Positions 1-6,188 are shown, counted from the stretch's first letter. The stretch: DNA of 8,955 nt from Chloroflexota bacterium (GCA_022562335.1 JADFPM010000102.1:1-8955), one strand, 5' to 3'. Translations and numbers: made by a program. Notes: a model not told the origin generated them from the sequence alone.

Positions 1-319
1 CGTCCCGGGGATCTTCGCGGTGAAGGGTGGCGCCCAGGGTTAGACCTTCAGGCAGCTTGGTGGGCATGTCCTTCAGGCTATGTACCGCCATATCCAGGGT
101 CCCGTCCAGGAGCTTTCGTTCGATCTCCTTGACGAAGACCCCCAGCCCCATTCCGGGAAGGAAACCCGAGGCGTTGATGTCCCCACTGGTGCGAACGGTC
201 ACCACCTGGAAATCCAGGCCGGGATTCAGGGGGCGCAATTGCTCCAGGACCTCTTCGGTCTGGCGCAAGGCCAGGGTGCTGCCCCGGCTGCCCACTTTGA
301 TTACGTTGCTATCAGCCAA
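1..319 (-). CDS. hemC: Hydroxymethylbilane synthase (porphobilinogen deaminase), N-terminal part
   Basis: HemC polymerises four porphobilinogens into hydroxymethylbilane in the cytoplasm, the common precursor of siroheme and heme. The visible 106 residues carry the family's N-terminal signatures: GSRGSTLALRQ (10-20), RTSGD (43-47), FVKEIE (62-67), DMAVHSLKDMPT (76-87, including the catalytic-type Asp84) and REDPRD (101-106). The gene runs off the left edge, so the domain holding the dipyrromethane-cofactor cysteine is not visible. The reading frame has no ATG near its beginning. TTG at 317-319 gives MADSNVIKVGSRG, the expected distance to the GSR motif, and is chosen as start, although no clear Shine-Dalgarno sequence precedes it. 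It lies 114 bp downstream of the SirC-like gene on the same strand, consistent with one tetrapyrrole operon. Identity is secure; the exact start is not. Confidence 0.93.
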   Translation of the reverse strand, partial: MADSNVIKVGSRGSTLALRQTEEVLEQLRPLNPGLDFQVVTVRTSGDINASGFLPGMGLGVFVKEIERKLLDGTLDMAVHSLKDMPTKLPEGLTLGATLHREDPRD

Positions 320-433
320 TGTGTATATCTGACCATATGATGGGTGTATTCGAGGGGACCTCAGGAGGTGTTGACCTGGTCCTCATAAAATCGTAGGGAG
401 GCCGGTCATTTGGCGAGGGTCGTTCCCCGGCGG

Positions 434-1126
434 TTATCCTTGGGTAGAGCAACCTTCCGAACGGCATTTCTTCACATCCGGGCACAGACCGGTTGCATCC
501 TCGTCTAAAAGGCCGGACATGATCTGCTTCAGGGCCTGCTCTTCTTGACCCGCCTGGGCCAAGCTCAGCAGATCGGGAGTAAGGCAACATTGCCATCTTT
601 GCGGGTCCACCGCCACACCCCGTTTCTTTATCTCCTTGCGCGCTTTGGACAACACATGGGCCAGGTCGGCCCATTCCAAGGCCGGGGAGTCGGTCAGGGC
701 TTCCCGAAGTTTCCTGGCCAGCGCGGGGCTGGCACCCCCGGTGGAGATGGCCACGGTCACCGGGCCGCGTTCCACTACGGAGGGGGCGATGAAGGCGCAA
801 AGGTCGGGATCGTCCACCACATTTAGGACCACTCCCAACTCTTTTGCTTCTTCAAATATCTGCTGGTTCACCTGGCGTACGTCGGTGGCGGCGATGCCCA
901 GGAATGCCCCTGCCAGATCGCCGGGTTGATATTTCCTGGCGGTCCATTCGACCACGCCCTTTTTCGCCATTTTTTGAATGGCCGGGGTGGCATCGGGGCT
1001 GATTATGGTCACCTGGGCGCCGGTCTCCTTCAGCTTGGAGATTTTTCCTTCGGCAATGGCGCCGCCGCCGATGATGACGCAGCGCTTGCCGGCGAGATTG
1101 AGGAACACGGGGTAGTAGGCTGGCAT
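434..1126 (-). CDS. sirC: Precorrin-2 dehydrogenase / sirohydrochlorin ferrochelatase (SirC/Met8/CysG-N type)
   Basis: This 230-aa protein is expected to oxidise precorrin-2 to sirohydrochlorin with NAD+ and possibly insert iron. It matches the CysG N-terminal/Met8 family. The NAD-binding loop is VIIGGGAIAEGK (17-28). NVVDDPDLC (102-110) contains the catalytic-type aspartate, Asp105. The RGPVTVAISTGGASPALAR segment (120-138) is strongly conserved. Start ATG 1124-1126 has a GAGGAG Shine-Dalgarno at 1131-1136, and only 11 bp separate it from the stop of the upstream ahb gene, so the two are probably co-transcribed and perhaps translationally coupled. Unusual is the cysteine-rich tail: C180, C181, C215, C221 and C226. 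Whether the protein also has ferrochelatase activity cannot be read from sequence; the gene symbol is by family resemblance. Confidence 0.92.
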   Translation of the reverse strand: MPAYYPVFLNLAGKRCVIIGGGAIAEGKISKLKETGAQVTIISPDATPAIQKMAKKGVVEWTARKYQPGDLAGAFLGIAATDVRQVNQQIFEEAKELGVVLNVVDDPDLCAFIAPSVVERGPVTVAISTGGASPALARKLREALTDSPALEWADLAHVLSKARKEIKKRGVAVDPQRWQCCLTPDLLSLAQAGQEEQALKQIMSGLLDEDATGLCPDVKKCRSEGCSTQG

Positions 1127-1130
1127 ATCT

Positions 1131-1136
1131 CTCCTC
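1131..1136 (-). promoter_or_regulatory. Shine-Dalgarno of sirC
   Basis: GAGGAG on the minus strand ends 4 nt before ATG 1126. It sits within the 11-bp gap after the ahb stop codon (TAA, 1138-1140), so a ribosome ending ahb translation is placed on it. Confidence 0.7.
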
Positions 1137-1137
1137 G

Positions 1138-2223
1138 TTAACCCCTGGCCGCGTTTTCGGCGGGTTGGGGCTCACGGTACCTGTCGTAGTCGTCCACAAA
1201 GTACTGCACCCGGGTCTTTTTGTATTCCCGTGTGCTGTATAGAAGCCGGCGCTCGGTGATGCCGGTGGACTCGGCGATCTCCCGCTCGATCTCCTCGCAA
1301 CCGTCGGTGCTGGTGGCGTGGACCATGGTGAAGTGGGTATAGGGCCAATCGGGGAAGGTGGGCCGTTCGTAACAATGGGTCACGGCGGGGTTTTGGGCCA
1401 TGATCATACCCACTTCCTCGGCCCGCTCCGGTGGCACTTCCCAAACGATCATGGCGTTGGCCCGGAAACCGGAACGCCGGTGATGCAACACGGCGCTGTA
1501 CCGCCGCATAAGACGCCGGTCCTGGAAGTCGGCCGCCCGCTGGAACAGATCCTGGGTGGTTATGCCCAGGGATTCGGCCATGGCGTCGAAGGGACGCGGC
1601 GTTAGAGGCAGGTCCTCCTGCAATTCACGGATTGCCACCTTGTCCGATTCCGAAAGCTCCTGGGCCTTGTTCCAATCTTTGCCGGCCTCTTTGATAGCTT
1701 CTTTAGCCGATTCTTGGTCTTTGGCCGAGCCGTTGCCATCTGGGTTGTAGTTGAAAGAGGAACCTTTCTCCTTGACCATGTCAAAGTTTACGCCGATCTT
1801 GAAGAAACGGATGGTAGGCATCATTCGGAAGCTCAAGGCCTGAGTATCCCGGCCCATGCGGTCCACGGTGCCTTCCAGGTCGTGATCGGGAGGCACCGCC
1901 AGGGTGAACCACAGGTTGAAGTACGAGCCTTCCCGGGCGTAATTGTGGCTGACTCCGGGGTGTTTGTTTATCTCCAGGGCTCCTTTGTGGAGTTGATCGG
2001 GCTCAAAGGCCATGGCTACCAACGTTGTCTTGTAACCAAGCCGCCGGGTATCGAATATCGCGCTTATCTGGCGCAGCACGTTTTGCCGCTTCAACTCGGT
2101 CAACCGTTGGATGACGTCATCTTCGGGTATACCCAATTCTTCGCCCAGGCTCAAGTAAGGCTGGTCCACCAAGGGGAAGGCCCCCTGGATCAAGTTCAAC
2201 AACTTCCGGTCGGTCAAATCCAT
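1138..2223 (-). CDS. Siroheme decarboxylase, AhbA-AhbB fusion (NirDLGH-like, Lrp/AsnC fold)
   Basis: The protein is predicted to decarboxylate siroheme to 12,18-didecarboxysiroheme in the alternative (siroheme-dependent) heme pathway. In most organisms this needs two polypeptides, AhbA and AhbB (or NirD/L/G/H in heme d1 synthesis). Here 361 aa contain both: an N-terminal Lrp/AsnC-like unit (about 1-155) with HNYAREGSYFNLWF (93-106), a charged linker rich in Lys, Glu and Ala (about 156-192), and a second unit (about 193-345) with HCYERPTFPDWPYTHF (283-298) and STREYKKTRVQYF (330-342), both typical of AhbB. Start ATG 2221-2223 has an AGGAGT Shine-Dalgarno at 2230-2235. It lies 88 bp downstream of the MerR-like regulator and 11 bp upstream of sirC. 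A role in heme d1 synthesis is the alternative, but no other d1 genes are visible. Confidence 0.9.
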   Translation of the reverse strand: MDLTDRKLLNLIQGAFPLVDQPYLSLGEELGIPEDDVIQRLTELKRQNVLRQISAIFDTRRLGYKTTLVAMAFEPDQLHKGALEINKHPGVSHNYAREGSYFNLWFTLAVPPDHDLEGTVDRMGRDTQALSFRMMPTIRFFKIGVNFDMVKEKGSSFNYNPDGNGSAKDQESAKEAIKEAGKDWNKAQELSESDKVAIRELQEDLPLTPRPFDAMAESLGITTQDLFQRAADFQDRRLMRRYSAVLHHRRSGFRANAMIVWEVPPERAEEVGMIMAQNPAVTHCYERPTFPDWPYTHFTMVHATSTDGCEEIEREIAESTGITERRLLYSTREYKKTRVQYFVDDYDRYREPQPAENAARG

Positions 2224-2297
2224 GTTTACTCCTGTTCACTCTCCCTGCTGTTCGGGTCCGCATTATTTCGATGCGCCGGGGCAGCCGCCGCGGCGTG

Positions 2298-2310
2298 GGC
2301 CGTTTCGGCC
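2298..2310 (-). other. Short perfect GC hairpin between the regulator and ahb
   Basis: GGCCG and CGGCC flank a 3-nt spacer, immediately after the regulator's TGA stop (2312-2314). No T-run follows, so it is not a standard intrinsic terminator. It may stabilise the processed mRNA or mark a weak pause. Confidence 0.35.
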
Positions 2311-2311
2311 G

Positions 2312-2929
2312 TCAATTCAGGCGGTTCTGGTAAGATTCCACGACTCCCAATAACATTCGATCCGCCAGGTCCAGGATACGGTTCCAAGAACCATGATCGG
2401 CGGAATCCAAGACCATGGTGCGGAAGAAAATGAATGCCTCGATGGTGTCTTTAAGCGTCACGCCGCGGCCGGCCATTTCTGATCCATATTCCCGCCCCAT
2501 GACCACCGATTCGTCCAGGGCCCGCTGGCGGCGCCTGCCAGCCGGATTTTCTTGCATCAGCAATGACAGCAGTTGGCGGCCAAACAGCCGCATGCGGACC
2601 CGGCCGTCTTCGTCGATACTCTGGTACCAGGGTTGGCGCGCCACCGTGTCCTGGTGGAGGCGGCGGCGGATACGGCGCAGGGCATTTCCTTCCAGGGAGT
2701 TCCCACCCAGGGAGTTGCCCCTGACTGGGGCCCGCGGCGATTCTGCCCCGCTGGTGAGGGCCGTGACGTCCTCCCGCAGAAACCGGCGGTGGCCTCCGGG
2801 AGTACGGTACACCCTGAGATAACCGTTATCGGCCCACTGCCGGAGGGTGGCTTCGTTGACCTCCAAGAACCGGGAAGCTTCCCCCATGGACAACCAGCGG
2901 CTTTTGTCGCCTACGGCTAATTCAACCAT
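2312..2929 (-). CDS. MerR/BldC-like HTH regulator with alpha-helical C-terminal domain
   Basis: This 205-aa protein is a probable cytoplasmic transcription regulator. Residues 12-58 form a MerR/excisionase-type winged helix-turn-helix: WLSMGEASRFLEVNEATLRQW is the HTH, followed by the wing TPGGHRRFLREDV. A short linker has three 5-residue near-repeats (GNSL, GNSL, GNAL at 71-84). The rest (85-205) is mostly helical, with a hydrophobic core segment TLKDTIEAFIFFRTMVLD (158-175) resembling the RsbRD_N/PucR-type N-terminal helical domain; that part is a fold-level guess. It lies 88 bp upstream of the ahb-sirC-hemC genes and probably regulates them and itself. ATG 2927-2929 has no Shine-Dalgarno but sits 5 nt after a good -10 element, suggesting leaderless translation. 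It ends in TGA, showing that TGA is used as stop here. The effector is unknown. Confidence 0.8.
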   Translation of the reverse strand: MVELAVGDKSRWLSMGEASRFLEVNEATLRQWADNGYLRVYRTPGGHRRFLREDVTALTSGAESPRAPVRGNSLGGNSLEGNALRRIRRRLHQDTVARQPWYQSIDEDGRVRMRLFGRQLLSLLMQENPAGRRRQRALDESVVMGREYGSEMAGRGVTLKDTIEAFIFFRTMVLDSADHGSWNRILDLADRMLLGVVESYQNRLN

Positions 2930-2934
2930 TAAAA

Positions 2935-2963
2935 ATCATAAAATCTATAGAAATCTTAGTAAA
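2935..2963 (-). promoter_or_regulatory. Sigma70-like promoter of the MerR-like regulator, probably leaderless
   Basis: On the minus strand, TTTACT (2958-2963) and TATGAT (2935-2940) are separated by exactly 17 bp. The -10 ends 5 nt before the ATG at 2929, placing the transcription start at or next to the start codon. The absence of a Shine-Dalgarno agrees with a leaderless mRNA. A weaker alternative is TTGACT at 3015-3020 with GATAGC near 2994-2999. Confidence 0.5.
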
Positions 2964-2990
2964 TCTATAACCCGATGAAACACTAAATCT
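2941..2990. repeat. AAATCT direct repeats with 10-bp phasing, candidate operator
   Basis: AAATCT occurs at 2941, 2951 and 2961, exactly one helical turn apart, and the first and third copies extend to AAATCTATA. A fourth AAATCT is at 2985. The array overlaps the promoter of the adjacent MerR/BldC-like gene. BldC-family proteins are known to bind phased direct repeats as head-to-tail multimers, so autoregulation is a natural inference. Confidence 0.5.
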
Positions 2991-3092
2991 GAGGCTATCA
3001 CAGGGTTTCACCTCAGTCAACGGTGTTTTCTCACCGGTGGGTATGAGGGTTCACATGGGTTCCACCAACGGGTATTCAGCCATTTTAACCTT

Positions 3093-3118
3093 GGCCAAAC
3101 ATCGAGTGTGTTTTGGCC
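3093..3118. other. Inverted repeat in the divergent intergenic region
   Basis: GGCCAAAC (3093-3100) is mirrored by GTTTTGGCC (3110-3118) with one extra T. It lies about 125 bp upstream of pcm and may be an operator or hairpin. The 312-bp gap 2930-3241 holds, besides the two promoters and the AAATCT repeats, an 8-bp palindrome CACCGGTG at 3032-3039 and no convincing gene. Confidence 0.3.
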
Positions 3119-3173
3119 GCCGGAGGCGCGTTGCGAGCCCTGAGCCACGCTTGGTGGTTGTCAGAGGAAATGC

Positions 3174-3182
3174 TGATATAGT
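3174..3182 (+). promoter_or_regulatory. Extended -10 promoter candidate for pcm
   Basis: TGATATAGT is a TGn-extended -10 with five of six matches to TATAAT. No well-spaced -35 is seen; TTGTCA at 3158 is only 13 bp away. The predicted transcript would start near 3189, giving a leader of about 50 nt before ATG 3242. Confidence 0.4.
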
Positions 3183-3241
3183 GGAGGGGACTTGGGACAC
3201 CTGCCGGGAAATTTACGGGTAGCATTCCAGGGAGATTTCGG

Positions 3242-3907
3242 ATGCAAATCGACCTGATTTCATCCAAGAAAAACCTGTTCAAAAATCTTTCCAAGGCCAT
3301 CGACTCGAAGAGTGTGATCGAAGCCATGGAAAGTGTTCCCCGGGAGATGTTCCTTCCCCCGGACAGCCGCCATATGGCATATTTGGACATCGCTCTGGGC
3401 ATCGGCGAGGGCCAGACGGTCTCCCAACCCTACATAGTGGCGTTGATGACCAAGGCCCTGGGCTTGAAGGGGACGGAAAGGGTGTTAGAGGTGGGAACCG
3501 GCAGCGGGTATCAGGCGGCGGTTTTATCGGTTCTCACCGGCCGGGGGCAGACCCCCCAGGGGAAAGTCATCACCGTTGAGCTGATCCCATCCCTGGCCAG
3601 GCGCGCCGGGGCCCTTCTGGCGAAATTGGGATATGCCAATGTGGAGGTCAGGGAGGCGGGCCCCACCTTGGGATGTCCGTCTTTGGGTCCCTTCGATGCC
3701 ATCATCGTGGCGGCGGCCGCCCCCAGACTCCCGGAATCCTTGATCGGTCAACTGGCGGTGGGAGGCAGGTTGGTTGCGCCGGTGGGGACCAAGGAAAGTC
3801 AGGAGTTGATTCAGGCGTTGCGCACCGGCGAGGGAATCTCCATACAGGCCTTGGGTCCCTGCCGGTTCGTGCCCCTGATCGGAGAAGAGGCATTCCCGAA
3901 GGACTAG
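3242..3907 (+). CDS. pcm: Protein-L-isoaspartate O-methyltransferase
   Basis: Pcm repairs aged proteins by methylating L-isoaspartyl residues with S-adenosylmethionine in the cytosol. The 221-aa length is normal. Family motifs seen in order: GIGEGQTVSQPYIVALM (53-69, isoaspartyl/SAM pocket with conserved Ser61), the SAM motif I VLEVGTGSGYQAAVL (81-95), the acidic motif II after strand 2 (VITVELIP, 109-116), FDAIIVAAAAP (151-161) and the C-terminal CRFVPLIG (207-214). Start ATG 3242 has GGGAG at 3230-3234, 7 nt away. The gene stands alone, divergent from the tetrapyrrole operon and 191 bp before mscS. Nothing looks damaged. Confidence 0.95.
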   Translation: MQIDLISSKKNLFKNLSKAIDSKSVIEAMESVPREMFLPPDSRHMAYLDIALGIGEGQTVSQPYIVALMTKALGLKGTERVLEVGTGSGYQAAVLSVLTGRGQTPQGKVITVELIPSLARRAGALLAKLGYANVEVREAGPTLGCPSLGPFDAIIVAAAAPRLPESLIGQLAVGGRLVAPVGTKESQELIQALRTGEGISIQALGPCRFVPLIGEEAFPKD

Positions 3908-4007
3908 GTGTTGCTGCAGACGGGCGATGAGAGCAGTGTGGCATGGATATGGTGAAGCAAGGGGAATGATTTGCCCGCCGCCCACAGGCTGGGTTTAGCG
4001 CTGATAA

Positions 4008-4013
4008 TATAAT
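4008..4013 (+). promoter_or_regulatory. -10 element upstream of mscS
   Basis: A perfect TATAAT lies 85 bp before the mscS start codon, in an otherwise GC-rich gap (3908-4098). No acceptable -35 is found at 16-18 bp. A small palindrome GGCAT-C-ATGCC follows at 4035-4045. Confidence 0.35.
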
Positions 4014-4098
4014 CCGGCCAACGAACCCCCGCTCGGCATCATGCCCGATTTTGGCATTGGCCCCGTCGAGCAGCCTAGGATCGGAGTAGCGTCGGACC

Positions 4099-4788
4099 AT
4101 GGACTCCTTGATAGCCCGTTTGGGTCTGGGTGATGCGGTGTGGTTGGACCCGGCATTAGTCGGGATCTTATTCCTGCTGGCCGTCGTGACTGCGGCGGTT
4201 TTCCATAAACTCCTGTTCCCTCTGATACTCCGCGTCACCGCGAGGACCCCCACCGATTTGGACAACCGCATGGTGCGGGCTACCCGTCTGCCCCTGACGG
4301 CGGGCATTCTCGTCCTGGGAATCTATCTATCGGTCGCCATTCCGCTGGAATTGGGCGCCAGAACCCAAAGCGTCCTAGATAAAGGCGCTGGTGTATTGGG
4401 ACTGTTCCTGGGGATAATGGCGGTTGCCGCGGTGGCCTCCCAGGCGTTCGGCTGGTACATCGATTCCGTGGGGGTTTCATCTCCCTCGCGAATCAGCCTC
4501 AGACTGTTGCCGATTTTTCGGCGGATCACGTCATTGTTGATCTATGGCATCGGTGGCCTGCTGATCCTGGACTTGCTGTCGGTCAACATCAATCCCCTGG
4601 TGGCCAGCTTGGGGCTGGGAGGGTTGGCGGTGGCTTTGGCCATTCAGCCTACCCTGGCCAATCTATTCGCCGGCACCTACGTGATGACCGAAGGGATCAT
4701 CAGTCCCGGCGACTATATAGAATTGGATGGAGGCACGACGGGATACGTGGTGGAGGTGGGCTGGCGCAGCACCCGTCTGCGCACCTGA
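4099..4788 (+). pseudogene. MscS-family mechanosensitive channel, N-terminal part up to in-frame TGA
   Basis: MscS channels open under membrane tension and release small solutes during osmotic downshock. The 229 residues before the stop hold four or five hydrophobic membrane segments (about 18-44, 64-83, 97-120, 141-162) and the pore-lining helix with the family signature ASLGLGGLAVALAIQPTLANLFAG (positions 169-192). The start of the beta domain follows (GDYIELDGGTTGYVVEVGWRSTRLRT, 204-229). The TGA at 4786-4788 falls exactly where the family continues (typically RT-x-x-N-x-x-x-x-I/V-P-N), and the same frame then goes on with ANNLVVVPNAK. Truncated here, the channel would lack most of its cytoplasmic vestibule. 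ATG 4099 has only a poorly spaced GGAG (4083-4086). Confidence 0.8.
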
Positions 4789-5376
4789 GCAAACAACCTG
4801 GTGGTGGTGCCCAACGCTAAATTCGCCGAGACCATCATCACCAATTACAACGAGCCACTGCCAGCGGTGAACGTGTGGCTCACATGTGGTGTCAGCTATG
4901 ACAGCGATCTGGAGCTGGTGGAGCGGGTTTGCCGGGAGGTGATGACCGAGGCTTTGGACACTTCTCCCGATGCCATCAAGGAATACGGCTCATGGTTCGC
5001 CTTCGATAAATTCGACGATTCCAACGTGGGCTTCTGGCTTTTCGTCCAGGCCAAGGACAGGTGGGGCAGTAAGGTGCTGCAATCCGATCTGATCAAAGGC
5101 TTGCACCGGCGGTTCAGGGAGGAAGGCATCGTGATCAACTATCCCATGCGCACATTGAAGTTCCCCGAAGGTTGGGGGCCGGATGAACTGTCCGGTGTGA
5201 ACGGGATACGAAGCGCCGGCAGGCGTGGCCGGAGGCGAGGGTCCATGCGAGGGAGGGCCGGCCGTCTGCGGGCCCTTGGCCATTCCAGGGCGGGCCGGGC
5301 CACCGGAAGGGATGGTGGCGGAGGCGGAACAGGAAGTGCCAAGATGGAAGAGACTAAGGACCCGGCGGCTGAATAA
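4789..5376 (+). pseudogene. MscS-family channel, C-terminal part after the TGA
   Basis: This is the direct in-frame continuation of the channel gene. It encodes the rest of the beta domain (NNLVVVPNAKFAETIITNYNEP) and the alpha/beta vestibule domain ending near NYPMRTLKFPEGWG. Together the two parts make about 425 codons. The product then has a roughly 60-residue tail rich in Arg and Gly (5203-5376), ending in an acidic stretch and TAA. No Shine-Dalgarno supports re-initiation at GTG 4801. A one-base TGG-to-TGA change (Trp to stop) would explain the lesion, since Trp or Leu often stands at this spot in homologues. Good conservation on both sides argues for a recent mutation or a sequencing error. 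Confidence 0.75.
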
Positions 5377-5407
5377 AGCAGAACCGGGGCTAATCTGACC
5401 CATTTCC

Positions 5408-5436
5408 TTGCCTGCGCTAACCCAGCCGACTATAAT
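5408..5436 (+). promoter_or_regulatory. Promoter of tRNA-Ile
   Basis: TTGCCT (5408-5413) and a perfect TATAAT (5431-5436) with a 17-bp spacer. Transcription would start near 5443, about 37 nt before the mature tRNA. Confidence 0.7.
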
Positions 5437-5479
5437 TCAGGTGACTCCCCCCGGTTTTTGTTCATTCCACGCACCACGG

Positions 5480-5556
5480 GGGCCTGTAGCTCAGGCGGTT
5501 AGAGCGCGGTCCTGATAAGACCGAGGTCGATGGTTCGAGTCCATCCAGGCCCACCA
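5480..5556 (+). tRNA. tRNA-Ile (anticodon GAU), CCA encoded
   Basis: A complete 77-nt cloverleaf can be drawn. The acceptor stem is GGGCCTG (5480-5486) with CAGGCCC (5546-5552), discriminator A5553 and an encoded CCA (5554-5556). The D stem is GCTC/GAGC. The anticodon stem CGGTC/GACCG (5507-5511, 5519-5523) encloses loop CTGATAA with GAT at 5514-5516. The T stem GATGG/CCATC (5529-5533, 5541-5545) carries TTCGAGT. All stems pair perfectly. No rRNA genes are adjacent, so this is a free-standing tRNA-Ile rather than one in a 16S-23S spacer. Confidence 0.97.
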
Positions 5557-5714
5557 AACGCCCCATGTAACCCACCAGTGACCTTTGCCCTGATCCGCCG
5601 AACTCCAGCGTAGAATCCGGCACGTGGCTTTCTGGGTACATGGCTGAACCTTGATGCCACCGCTGTGAACCGTGGCGCCCATTGAGACTCAATGTGAAGA
5701 TAGGTGGCGGATGG

Positions 5715-5734
5715 GTAGCTGCTTGTAGCTGCTC
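5715..5734. repeat. Tandem 10-bp repeat downstream of tRNA-Ile
   Basis: GTAGCTGCTT is followed directly by GTAGCTGCTC. It lies in the 254-bp gap between the tRNA and the DsrE-like gene (5557-5810), in which no gene or clear terminator is seen. Confidence 0.5.
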
Positions 5735-5810
5735 ACGGTATAGAACGGCCCACCAGGGTGACCCGTATAGGTCGCTTGACCTTGCCGTTGGGGTGATTTG
5801 GGGAAGAGCT

Positions 5811-6173
5811 TCAGTAGGTAAACATACGGTCGGATTCTAACGCAAGCCGGACCAGTACATTTGGGGTTGCCATTTCCATGGGCTTGTCCGCCATGTCGCC
5901 ATCACTTATCCCGCGCCCCCTGCTGGACATTCCGGAGAGGTAGAAATGGCCGCCGCCCGCGACGATGGCGTCATAGGACTCGCGAAGCGTCCCGGTGCCG
6001 AGTCCCACCAGGTTGTCGAGCACGGCATCTCGAGCCAACTGCACTGCATCACCGGCAAGAAACAGGGTGACCTCGTGGCCCTCCTCTATGGCGCTCTTGG
6101 CCACCAGAAATCCCAGCGCCGCGCGAGTTGGATGTTCTGGCCCATGGGTGATGTGAACGAGGATCTTGGACAT
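5811..6173 (-). CDS. DsrE/DsrF-like family protein lacking cysteine
   Basis: This 120-aa soluble protein has the alpha/beta fold pattern of the DsrE/YchN family: strand KILVHITHG at the N terminus, EGHEVTLFLAGDAVQLA (31-47), HFYLSGMSSRGRGI (76-89) and MATPNVLVRLALESDRMFTY at the end. Family members such as TusBCD carry persulfide sulfur on a cysteine. This protein has no cysteine at all; Ser80 sits about where the active Cys is found in sulfur carriers. A sulfur-relay job is therefore unlikely and the real role is unknown. ATG 6171-6173 has an AGGGGG Shine-Dalgarno 4 nt upstream. The stop is TGA (5811-5813). It is the last of three small minus-strand genes, 114 bp after the 57-aa metal-binding protein. 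Confidence 0.82.
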   Translation of the reverse strand: MSKILVHITHGPEHPTRAALGFLVAKSAIEEGHEVTLFLAGDAVQLARDAVLDNLVGLGTGTLRESYDAIVAGGGHFYLSGMSSRGRGISDGDMADKPMEMATPNVLVRLALESDRMFTY

Positions 6174-6188
6174 ACAACCCCCTATTAT

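Noticed and set aside
3037..3222. A 61-codon open frame in the divergent intergenic region
   Set aside because: It has no family resemblance, has a poor start context, and overlaps promoter-like and inverted-repeat sequence before pcm.
4786..4830. Selenocysteine insertion at the mscS TGA
   Set aside because: No convincing stem-loop of the bacterial SECIS type follows the TGA, MscS has no known selenoprotein form, and no other selenium gene is in the window.
5462..5692. Open frames antisense to the tRNA, including peptides like MDSNHRPRSYQDRALTA
   Set aside because: These are the well-known spurious proteins obtained by translating the complement of tRNA genes; the cloverleaf explains the sequence fully.
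5548..5755. GGCCCACCA at the tRNA 3' end repeated at 5747-5755, resembling attachment sites of an integrated element
   Set aside because: Only 9 bp are shared, the enclosed 200 bp contain no gene or integrase, and CCA-containing 9-mers recur easily.
2312..5813. Reassignment of TGA to tryptophan
   Set aside because: TGA ends the MerR-like and DsrE-like genes at natural family end points, and Trp is encoded by TGG throughout.
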